Shown: in pieces, positions 19,341-27,000 of the stretch
How the letters are laid out: every line of letters begins with the position of its first letter
Position numbering within the stretch: position 1 is the stretch's first letter
Program-made: the position numbers and the translations under genes
Origin: an uncultured Bacilli bacterium
Lineage (GTDB): Bacteria > Bacillota_I > Bacilli_A > RF39 > UBA660
DNA length: 43,079 nt
Assembly: GCA_947626535.1 (NCBI GenBank)
Contig: CANQSO010000006.1
Location: 1-43,079 of the forward strand
Direction: 5' to 3'
Notes under the pieces: generated by a model
The model's input: the letters and a program-made list of their open reading frames with translations, nothing else
Told to the model about the DNA's origin: nothing
Databases searched by the model: none

Positions 19341-20087
19341 TTATAATACAAATTGATTAAATAATAAAAAGATAATTCCTATCCCTATTCCAATATATAT
19401 CCATTCATCTTCATGATATTTTTTTGCTTTGGGAAATAAATCATGTATTGATAATGTAATCATTAAACCTGCTACAAATAATAATATAAAGCCAATCATT
19501 GTATCGGTTATATATTTGCTTAAAAAGATGAATGCTAAAAAAGCTCCTAATGGTTCAGCCAGTCCTGATATAAAAGTCATTTTAATGGCTTTCTTTTTAC
19601 TTCCAGTTGAATAATAAATTGGTACTGCAATACTTATACCTTCTGGGATATTATGAAACATTATAGCTAAACTAAGTTTTAATCCTAATGCAATATTTTG
19701 ATAAGAACTTAGAAAGGTAACAATTCCTTCAGGTAAATTATGAAGCATTAAAGCTATCATTGATAATACCCCTACTCTATACAAATCATCTTGTTGAACA
19801 GTTATTTTTTTATTTATAAAATAAATTATAATTATTCCTAAAGTAAAAGCTATTAAAGACAAGAGTGTTCCCCATACTAATTTATATTCAGTAAGTATGG
19901 AATAAGTTGCTTCTGGAACTAATTCTAAAACTGATATCCCAATCATTATTGTTAATGAAAAAGACAACGCAAATACAATAAATTTATTAATATTTTCTCT
20001 TTGCCATTTATGAAAGATTACTAATGAGCCTAAGACCGTTGATAAACCTGCTATAGAAGAAATTATTAAAGGAATAAGTATTTGCAT
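19341..20087 (-). CDS. ZIP family metal transporter (ZupT-like)
   Basis: 'MIALMLHNLPEGIVTF' and 'AIMFHNIPEGISIAVPIYYSTGSKKKA...GLAEPLGA'. Confidence 0.95.
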   Translation of the reverse strand: MQILIPLIISSIAGLSTVLGSLVIFHKWQRENINKFIVFALSFSLTIMIGISVLELVPEATYSILTEYKLVWGTLLSLIAFTLGIIIIYFINKKITVQQDDLYRVGVLSMIALMLHNLPEGIVTFLSSYQNIALGLKLSLAIMFHNIPEGISIAVPIYYSTGSKKKAIKMTFISGLAEPLGAFLAFIFLSKYITDTMIGFILLFVAGLMITLSIHDLFPKAKKYHEDEWIYIGIGIGIIFLLFNQFVL

Positions 20088-20115
20088 ATAATCACCATTA
20101 AAATATATGCATATT

Positions 20116-21051
20116 TTATGGTTTTAATTCTTTTTCTTTTTTTAAATACTCTTCATCTGAAATTAAGCCAAGTCTTAATAAATCTTCTTGGGTAGATGAA
20201 TAAATATGATTTCCATCAAAATGCTCCATTACTCCTTTTACACCATTAATTTTATATATTTTTCCTATTTCTTCATCATCAAATGGTGTATTTTTAATAT
20301 GAATTAATTTTTGAAAATCAGTAAATTCTTCTTCAATATGTTCCTCATCTATTTTTTTATCAATATCATTTGAAGCATCATATGGATTAATATAAAAAGA
20401 GGTTTGATAACCAAAAACTTCACTTGGAAAATTATAGTTTTCTGCTACAAATAAATCTTGTTTTAAATCTTGGCGATAATAATTTAGATATTCCAATAGT
20501 AACTTTCTAAATTCCATATATGATTTTAATATATCATCTGCTTGAGCAAAAGAAAAATTATATTTTTTATCCATTTCTAATATTTTTTCTTTAACTTTTA
20601 GATTTACCTTATTATTATCTGATGTTAAAGAAAATTTCATCTTTTTATCAGCAAGTATTTCATCAAATATACTTTTTAATAAAGAACGATAAGAAGAAGT
20701 ATCATCAAGTAATTTTTCTTTTTCTTTATTTACTACTTTTGATAAACGATTTAACATTGTCTTTTTAATTTGATTAAGACGATTATCACTCATTTTATTT
20801 TTTGTTTGAAATAAAGGATTATATAAAGTAACATTATAATAATTATTATTTTTATTAAAGGTTACTTTAGCAATAATAAGATCTTGATTAGTTAAATTAT
20901 TTTCTTTTAAAAATTCTTCTTTACTATAATTAATGGTTTTTAAATCTATTTCAGAAATATCTTTATAAATAGTTGGTTTTTTATCTATATATTTTAAACA
21001 ATTATGATCATCATATAATAAAAAATATTTAGTATTCATTCTTTTATTCAC
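20116..21051 (-). CDS. Hypothetical protein, 311 aa
   Basis: Intact ORF in consistent codon usage; no family recognised. Confidence 0.6.
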   Translation of the reverse strand: MNKRMNTKYFLLYDDHNCLKYIDKKPTIYKDISEIDLKTINYSKEEFLKENNLTNQDLIIAKVTFNKNNNYYNVTLYNPLFQTKNKMSDNRLNQIKKTMLNRLSKVVNKEKEKLLDDTSSYRSLLKSIFDEILADKKMKFSLTSDNNKVNLKVKEKILEMDKKYNFSFAQADDILKSYMEFRKLLLEYLNYYRQDLKQDLFVAENYNFPSEVFGYQTSFYINPYDASNDIDKKIDEEHIEEEFTDFQKLIHIKNTPFDDEEIGKIYKINGVKGVMEHFDGNHIYSSTQEDLLRLGLISDEEYLKKEKELKP

Positions 21052-21155
21052 CTTTTCTTTAATTTAATTTTAACAAATCTTCCAAACATTGGCAACTAAT
21101 TTACCGTATGCTTTATTTAAACTAATCCATAATATTAGTGGGAGGTAAAATTATA

Positions 21156-21296
21156 ATGAAAAAGAATAATGAAAAACAAAATCGTTCTAACAACAATTCT
21201 AAAAGAAATCAAAACAACAGAGAACAACGTTCTAATTCAAGTAGAAGAGAAGAACAAAAAAACAACAACGAAAGAAATAATAGAAGAGATTGTTAG
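21156..21296 (+). CDS. Small 46-aa Asn/Arg/Gln/Lys-rich protein MKKNNEKQNRSNNNSKRNQNNREQRSNSSRREEQKNNNERNNRRDC
   Basis: ORF absent from the supplied track; strong RBS GGGAGGT at ~21140-21146; followed directly by a terminator hairpin. Confidence 0.65.
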   Translation: MKKNNEKQNRSNNNSKRNQNNREQRSNSSRREEQKNNNERNNRRDC

Positions 21297-21303
21297 TTAA
21301 TAT

Positions 21304-21341
21304 AAGAAGAAACGATTTAATTGTTTCTTCTTATTTTTTTT
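21304..21341 (+). terminator. Rho-independent terminator (AAGAAGAAAC-gatttaatt-GTTTCTTCTT-ATTTTTTT)
   Basis: 10-bp perfect stem plus T-run after the 46-aa ORF. Confidence 0.85.
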
Positions 21342-22224
21342 AAAAACGAGGATGAGTTTTAGAGTATTCATTTTTTAATTCTTCATTAGTTAAGTGTGTA
21401 TACATTTGGGTTGTCGAAATATCACTGTGACCTAAAAGCTCTTGAATAACTCGTAAATCGGCTCCATTAGATAGTAAATGAGTGGCAAAAGAATGTCTAA
21501 GAGTATGAGGACTAATATCTTTAGTTATCCCTACTTCACTAGCACGTTGTTTAATTAACTTATAAAACCCAACTCTGGTAATACCTAATCCACGATTATT
21601 TAAAAATAAATAGTCACAAGTTTTACCCTTTTTAATTAAACTTGAACGATAATCATTTAAATATATTTCTAAATATTTTTTAGCGGTATTATTAATGGGG
21701 ACAATTCTTTCTTTACTCCCCTTCCCTTCAACTTTTATAACATCATTAAATAAATCAACATGATTAAATTTTAAAGAAATTAATTCTGAAACTCTTATTC
21801 CTGTTGCGTATATTAATTCTAACATAGCTTTAGTTCGAGCATTATAGGCATTAGAAATATTAACATCTAATAATTTATCTACTTCTTCATACGTTAAGAC
21901 TTGCGGTAAAGTTTTAGGAACTTTAGGTTGCCAAATTGCTTCACAAGGATTTTTCTTTAGATAATCTTCTTTTAAACAAAATACATAAAAATTATTTATA
22001 ACAGTAATATAATGAGATTTAGTTCTTGCTGTTACTTGTTTTTTGTTATCTAAATATTTTAAAAATGAAGATAAATCGTTAGTAGTTAAATTTAGTATAT
22101 TAGCTTTATTAAAAAAATCTTCAAATTCTTTTAATTCGGTTTCATAAGACATAATGGTATTATTACTAAGCTTTTTTTCATATTTTAAATAATTTAAATA
22201 TAATTTTAAATATTCATTTTTCAT
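21340..22224 (-). CDS. xerD: Tyrosine recombinase XerD/XerC-like
   Basis: 'ELIYATGIRVSELISLKFNHVDL', 'HTLRHSFATHLLSNGADLRVIQELLGHSDISTTQMYTHLT'. Confidence 0.93.
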   Translation of the reverse strand: MKNEYLKLYLNYLKYEKKLSNNTIMSYETELKEFEDFFNKANILNLTTNDLSSFLKYLDNKKQVTARTKSHYITVINNFYVFCLKEDYLKKNPCEAIWQPKVPKTLPQVLTYEEVDKLLDVNISNAYNARTKAMLELIYATGIRVSELISLKFNHVDLFNDVIKVEGKGSKERIVPINNTAKKYLEIYLNDYRSSLIKKGKTCDYLFLNNRGLGITRVGFYKLIKQRASEVGITKDISPHTLRHSFATHLLSNGADLRVIQELLGHSDISTTQMYTHLTNEELKNEYSKTHPRF

Positions 22225-22312
22225 ACTTTATACTCCATTTTAAGTATAACGATTTAAAACTTGATTGTCAAACGAATGTTTTGATATAATAAATTGGTAA
22301 GACGGTGATGAT

Positions 22313-23515
22313 ATGGAAAATTTAGCAAATAAAATGCGGCCTGTTAAATTAACTGATGTTATTGGGCAACAACATTTAATTGGGGAGAATAAAATAATTT
22401 CTAATTTAGTAAAAAATAAACATTTATGTTCAATGATTTTATATGGTAAACCAGGAATTGGCAAAACTTCTATTGCTAATGCTATTGTTTTGGAATTAAA
22501 TCTTCCACATAAGTTTTTAAATGCCACGATTAATAATAAACAAGATTTTGATATTGCTATAGCCGAAGCTAAAATGCATGGTAGTATGATTTTAATTATA
22601 GATGAAATTCATAGGATGAATAAGGATAAACAAGATTTACTTTTACCGCATATAGAATCAGGTTTAATAACTTTAATTGGGCTTACAACTTCTAATCCAT
22701 ATCATAAAATAAATCCAGCAATTAGATCACGCGTTAAGATATTTGAACTTCATGAATTAAGTATTGATGATATTATTTTTGGACTAAAAAGAGCTAGTTC
22801 TTATTTAGATAATATTAAAGTAGATGATGAAGCTTTAAAAATAATTGCTAGAGCTAGTTCTGGAGATTTAAGAAATGCTATTTCAGAATTAGAAATTGCT
22901 TATTATAGTTCTAGTAATCATGAAATAACTTTAGATTTATTAAAAGAAATGGGAACTAAACCAATCTTCTTTCATGACAAAAATGAAGATGGTCATTATG
23001 ACGTTTTATCGGCTTTTCAAAAATCAATTAGAGGTAGTGATGTTGATGCTGCCCTTCACTATCTAAGTAGATTAATTGAAGCTGGTGATTTAGATAGTAT
23101 TTATCGGCGAATGAGTGTTATTGCTTATGAAGATATTGGCCTTGCTAACCCTTCGATTGGACCGAAAGTTATGGCAGCCATTCATGCCGCTGAATTAGTA
23201 GGTCTTCCTGAAGCTAGAATTCCTTTACAAACCGTAATAACCGAAATGGCTTTATCACCTAAATCAAATTCAGCACATATGGCAGGAGATGAAGCATTAA
23301 ATGACATTAGAAAAGGAACAACAGGAAATGTCCCTAATCATATTAAAACTAGTTCAACAACATATCTTTATCCGCATAATTATCCAAATAGTTATGTTAA
23401 ACAAGATTATTTGCCAAAAGAATTATTAGGGAAAAAATACTATCACCCTAAAAATAATAAATATGAAGCAAATTTAAATAAAATTTATGAAGAAATGAAA
23501 GGTGGAAAAAGATGA
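22313..23515 (+). CDS. rarA: Replication-associated recombination protein A (RarA/MgsA, AAA+ ATPase)
   Basis: 'LANKMRPVKLTDVIGQQHLIG', 'ILYGKPGIGKTSIA', 'IIDEIHRMNKDKQDLLLPHIE', C-terminal 'GKKYYHPKNNKYEANLNKIYEEMK'. Confidence 0.96.
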   Translation: MENLANKMRPVKLTDVIGQQHLIGENKIISNLVKNKHLCSMILYGKPGIGKTSIANAIVLELNLPHKFLNATINNKQDFDIAIAEAKMHGSMILIIDEIHRMNKDKQDLLLPHIESGLITLIGLTTSNPYHKINPAIRSRVKIFELHELSIDDIIFGLKRASSYLDNIKVDDEALKIIARASSGDLRNAISELEIAYYSSSNHEITLDLLKEMGTKPIFFHDKNEDGHYDVLSAFQKSIRGSDVDAALHYLSRLIEAGDLDSIYRRMSVIAYEDIGLANPSIGPKVMAAIHAAELVGLPEARIPLQTVITEMALSPKSNSAHMAGDEALNDIRKGTTGNVPNHIKTSSTTYLYPHNYPNSYVKQDYLPKELLGKKYYHPKNNKYEANLNKIYEEMKGGKR

Positions 23516-24372
23516 ATATTACCGTTATAGGTTGTGGAGCTTTTGCTATTGGTATAACTAATTTATTAAAAGAAAAAAATAAAATAACAATGTGGGTCCA
23601 TGATGAATTAGAAATAACTAAATTAGAAAAACAATTTAAAATAAATTATACGACTAATCTAAATGAAAGTATAAGAAATGCTGAAGCAATTTTTATCTTA
23701 GTCTCTTCACCATTTTTTAAAGATATAATTGATAATTTAGAGTTGAATAAAAAAACACCAATATATATTGGTACGAAAGGAATGCTAGATGATGACTTTT
23801 TAACTACTTATGCTAAAAAAAGATTAAAACAAGAAGAAATATACTTTTTTGCTGGACCTAATTTAGCTAATGATTTAAAAAATAATAATCCTACTGGTTT
23901 TACTCTATCTGATAATGAACATAATTTGTTAAAGACAATTATGCCAAATTATATTGAAATAGATAAAGAATATGAACCTAATTTAGAATTTTATAGTATT
24001 TATAAAAATATCATAGCAATTGGCTCAGGAATAATTTATGAAATGACTAAATCTAATTCTTCAGTTGCTACATATTTAACTAAAGCTTTAAAAGAATTAG
24101 GTAATTGTAAAATTCTTTATGGTACAGTTGGTGATTATTTTATGACTGGTACTAGTAATAATTCTCGTAACTTTACATTTGGTACACTTATTGTTAAAGA
24201 TAAAAACTTAAAAGAATATTTAGAAAATAATACTGTAGAAGGATATTTAATGTTAAAAATTTTATACCATTTTTTAAATAATAAAAACTACTCTATAAAT
24301 ATTATTAATTTACTCTATTCTATTATCTATCAAAATAAAAATGAAAATCTTCTAATTGATTATTTAAAATGA
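23512..24372 (+). CDS. gpsA: NAD(P)H-dependent glycerol-3-phosphate dehydrogenase-like protein (divergent GpsA)
   Basis: 'ITVIGCGAFAIGITNLL', 'YKNIIAIGSGIIYEM', 'GTVGDYFMTGTSNNSRNFTFG' matches the GpsA signature; shorter and divergent. Confidence 0.75.
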   Translation: MNITVIGCGAFAIGITNLLKEKNKITMWVHDELEITKLEKQFKINYTTNLNESIRNAEAIFILVSSPFFKDIIDNLELNKKTPIYIGTKGMLDDDFLTTYAKKRLKQEEIYFFAGPNLANDLKNNNPTGFTLSDNEHNLLKTIMPNYIEIDKEYEPNLEFYSIYKNIIAIGSGIIYEMTKSNSSVATYLTKALKELGNCKILYGTVGDYFMTGTSNNSRNFTFGTLIVKDKNLKEYLENNTVEGYLMLKILYHFLNNKNYSINIINLLYSIIYQNKNENLLIDYLK

Positions 24373-24375
24373 TTT

Positions 24376-24603
24376 TCATTTTTTTATTTTAGGATATGGT
24401 TTTCGTTCATCAGTTCTTCCAACTAAATAATCAATACTTACATTATAAAAATCAGCAAGTTTATTTAATTTTTCTAAACTTATTAAGTTAATTCCCATTT
24501 CACATCTAGAATATTGTGCTTGACTAATTTTTAATATTTTCGCTATATCACTTTGTTTAAAGTCACGATCTTCTCTAATTTCTTTTAATCTTTCGATATT
24601 CAT
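24376..24603 (-). CDS. XRE-family HTH transcriptional regulator (75 aa)
   Basis: 'LKEIREDRDFKQSDIAKILKISQAQYSRCEMGINLISLEKLNKLADFYNVSIDYLVGRTDE'. Confidence 0.92.
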   Translation of the reverse strand: MNIERLKEIREDRDFKQSDIAKILKISQAQYSRCEMGINLISLEKLNKLADFYNVSIDYLVGRTDERKPYPKIKK

Positions 24604-24636
24604 TCATTATCAACTCTCTTATAAATATTCTAGCTT

Positions 24637-24681
24637 ATATACGATTTGCGTATTGACATATATGCGTAAAACGTATATACT
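24637..24681. promoter_or_regulatory. Promoter (TTGACA 24653-24658, N17, TATACT 24676-24681) overlaid by two dyads: ATACG-ATTTG-CGTAT (24639-24653) and ATATGCGT-AAA-ACGTATAT (24660-24678)
   Basis: Direct reading of the intergenic region between divergent XRE and surface-protein genes; dyad centres ~23 bp apart. Confidence 0.75.
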
Positions 24682-24699
24682 TTTATAGTAGGTGACAAT

Positions 24700-26091
24700 A
24701 TGAAGTTAGATAAATATGAGGATAAAAGCAAGAAAAATAGAAAAATTATTCTAATAAGTTTAGGTGTAATTGTTACAATAAGTCTTTCTTTACTACTTTA
24801 TAAAACTTTTGCTAGTTTTAATGAACATGTCGAATTTCCAATAATTAATGGCAAAGTAGATTATTTTGGTAATAGTGATGTTTATTTTGCTTTTTACAAA
24901 GGTGATGAAAAATTAGATTCAATGCCGGTTAAAAATAATTCTGATAATTTAGTGTTTGATCATGGCGAATGCGATAATGGAGCTAGGATAATATGGGATA
25001 ATGAGGCATGGGGTCCAATGGTCAAAAATTTAAGTAAAAGTAAAACTAAATGCCGCTTATATTTTGATAAGTATAAACCTACAGTTGGGGAATATATAAT
25101 GAGTTTAGCTCAAGTTGATCAAAATAATCTAATAATCGATGATACTAAAGATACTAATGTTAGGTTTATTGGTTCAAGTCCAAATAATTATATAGATATA
25201 GGTGATAAAGACAGTGCTGGGAATCCAACTTTATGGCGAATTATTGGCGTATTTAAAAATATAACTAGTTTGGATGATGGTGTGAAAGAAGAGGATTTAG
25301 TAAAAATTATTCGATCAGATAGTATTGGTTATTATAGTTGGGATTCCAGTTTAAGCGATGTAAATGGTGGCTTTGGAGTAAATGAGTGGAGCGAGGCCGA
25401 TATAATGAAATTATTAAATCCTAATACTGTTTATAGTGGTACTCCAACTATTGGTGGAAGTTTGTATTGGAATAAAAGTAAAGGAAATTGTTTTAATAGT
25501 TTTAATGAAAGTCATATCCCATGTGATTTTACAAACACAGGAATAAGTGATGAAGCCATAGAAAAAATAGCCAAAGTAAGATGGAATACAGGAACAATTG
25601 GCGAAGTATATGACGATAATAAAATAACTGCGAAATATATGTATGATGGGGAGCGAAGTACTCATAATGGTAAGGAACATTGTGTTGGAACTGGTGGAAC
25701 TTATTGTACAGATACCGTTGATAGAACTACAACATGGGATGGATATATTGGCTTAGTGTATCCAAGTGATTATGGCTATGCAGTTGGAAAAATGGTTCAA
25801 TCCCACTGTCTTAATATAAGTATGCATAATTGGAATAATGAAAATTGTAGTTCTAATAATTGGCTTAAACAATCAGCAATATATTGGACTATGACTCCAG
25901 TTCCATTCCAATCTGTCTCAGATAATGCCTTTACTATTGATGCATTTGGATCAGTGAATGGAACCTTTACAGTTTACGGAGCCATTAGTGTTCATCCAGT
26001 CGCATATCTGAAATCAACGCTTAAAATTGCTCCTAATCCTCATCAAGAAAAAGAATATGGAAGTAAAGAAAATCCGTTTATCTTAAACTAA
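24700..26091 (+). CDS. Membrane-anchored surface protein with hypervariable C-terminal domain (paralog 2)
   Basis: N-terminal TM; scaffold shared with 32907-34553: 'NNYIDIGD.DS.G.P.LWRIIGV', 'YSWDSS', 'NEWS.ADIMKLLNPNTVYS.TP.IGGSLYWN', 'EKIAKVRWNTGT', 'TTTWDGYIGL.YPSD.GYAVGK', 'WTMTP', 'PVAYLKS'. Confidence 0.8.
   Translation: MKLDKYEDKSKKNRKIILISLGVIVTISLSLLLYKTFASFNEHVEFPIINGKVDYFGNSDVYFAFYKGDEKLDSMPVKNNSDNLVFDHGECDNGARIIWDNEAWGPMVKNLSKSKTKCRLYFDKYKPTVGEYIMSLAQVDQNNLIIDDTKDTNVRFIGSSPNNYIDIGDKDSAGNPTLWRIIGVFKNITSLDDGVKEEDLVKIIRSDSIGYYSWDSSLSDVNGGFGVNEWSEADIMKLLNPNTVYSGTPTIGGSLYWNKSKGNCFNSFNESHIPCDFTNTGISDEAIEKIAKVRWNTGTIGEVYDDNKITAKYMYDGERSTHNGKEHCVGTGGTYCTDTVDRTTTWDGYIGLVYPSDYGYAVGKMVQSHCLNISMHNWNNENCSSNNWLKQSAIYWTMTPVPFQSVSDNAFTIDAFGSVNGTFTVYGAISVHPVAYLKSTLKIAPNPHQEKEYGSKENPFILN
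25900..26004 (+). other. Candidate hypervariable region VR2 (DGR-like)
   Basis: Hand count about 43/105 GC (~41%); 21 of 30 codons NNY; sits between conserved WTMTP and PVAYLK motifs. Confidence 0.4.
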
Positions 26092-26753
26092 AAATTATCT
26101 AAAATGTCATTAATTACATATTGAGCTATTATTGCTCCAGCAGTCATAGGAATTGCACAAAAAGTTCCAAGACTACCTTTATTTATAGGTGCTTCATTAC
26201 TCCATAATACTTTGGTATTTAAGTATTTCTTTGGTAAAGAAGTTCTAATTTTCTTAGCTAATGGGTCATTATAAGTTTTTTCTAAATTCGTTATTTTAAA
26301 TAATAAGGGATTTTTTTTATTAGCAGTTCCCATACATGAAATTAATTTTAAATTATGGTCTTTTACATATTTTATTAAATTAATTTTAGTTTTAACATCA
26401 TCACAAGCATCAATTATATAGTCATAAGAATTATTTATTATATCTTTTAAATTATCTTCTTTTAAAGCCATATCTATTGTTTTAATATGGCAATTAGGAT
26501 TAATTTCTAATCCTCTTTTTAAGGCTACATCAGTCTTTTTTTGATTTATTGTCTTATTTGTAGCAAGTATTTGTCTATTTAAATTTGTTATTTCAAATTT
26601 ATCATAATCAATTATGGTTATATTTTCAATCCCACTTCTTACTAGACATTCAAAAATATATCCTCCTACTCCACCTATTCCTATAAGTAAAATATTTGCT
26701 TTCTTTAACTTTTCAATATTATTTCCTATTAATAATTTTAATCTATCAAACAT
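26088..26753 (-). CDS. tcdA: ThiF/E1-family tRNA threonylcarbamoyladenosine dehydratase (TcdA-like)
   Basis: 'ILLIGIGGVGGYIFECLVRSGIENITIIDYDKFEITNLNRQILA', 'DYIIDACDDVKTKINLI'. Confidence 0.9.
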   Translation of the reverse strand: MFDRLKLLIGNNIEKLKKANILLIGIGGVGGYIFECLVRSGIENITIIDYDKFEITNLNRQILATNKTINQKKTDVALKRGLEINPNCHIKTIDMALKEDNLKDIINNSYDYIIDACDDVKTKINLIKYVKDHNLKLISCMGTANKKNPLLFKITNLEKTYNDPLAKKIRTSLPKKYLNTKVLWSNEAPINKGSLGTFCAIPMTAGAIIAQYVINDILDNF

Positions 26754-26769
26754 AAATATTCCTCCATTA

Positions 26770-26942
26770 AAAAAACCAAAGAAGTAAGTGTGATAAAATC
26801 CCGCTAACTAGCAGGTGGGTATCATATCTATACTTTAGGATCCTAATTCACTTAATGGATTAGTCTTCTACACCATATAGAGTATCCGATTCCCAAGTAT
26901 CACCATAGTCGGTTTTATGCAAATCTTACTATCATTTGGTAA
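26770..26942 (-). ncRNA. ssrS: 6S RNA (candidate)
   Basis: On the minus strand: 5' CCAAAtGAtAGTAAG pairs with 3' CTTACTTCTTTGG followed by TTTTTTT; inner pairing ATAAAA-CC/GG-a-TTTTAT and GGTG/CACC around a central open region; apical CTAATC...GAATTAG hairpin; own promoter TTGATA-N17-TACAAT. Confidence 0.72.
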
Positions 26943-26946
26943 TTTA

Positions 26947-26975
26947 ATTGTAGCAGATAACTATTAAAATATCAA
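26947..26975 (-). promoter_or_regulatory. SigA-type promoter for the 6S-like RNA (TTGATA-N17-TACAAT)
   Basis: Minus-strand -35 at 26975-26970 and -10 at 26952-26947. Confidence 0.75.
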
Positions 26976-27000
26976 TCTTTGTTGTGTTATATAATTTTAT

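Noticed and set aside
21156-21296. Calling the 46-aa ORF a small acid-soluble spore protein
   Set aside because: Composition is suggestive but no alpha/beta- or gamma-type SASP motif is present.
22240-22527. 95-aa minus-strand ORF overlapping rarA start
   Set aside because: Antisense to the well-supported rarA N-terminus and intergenic promoter.
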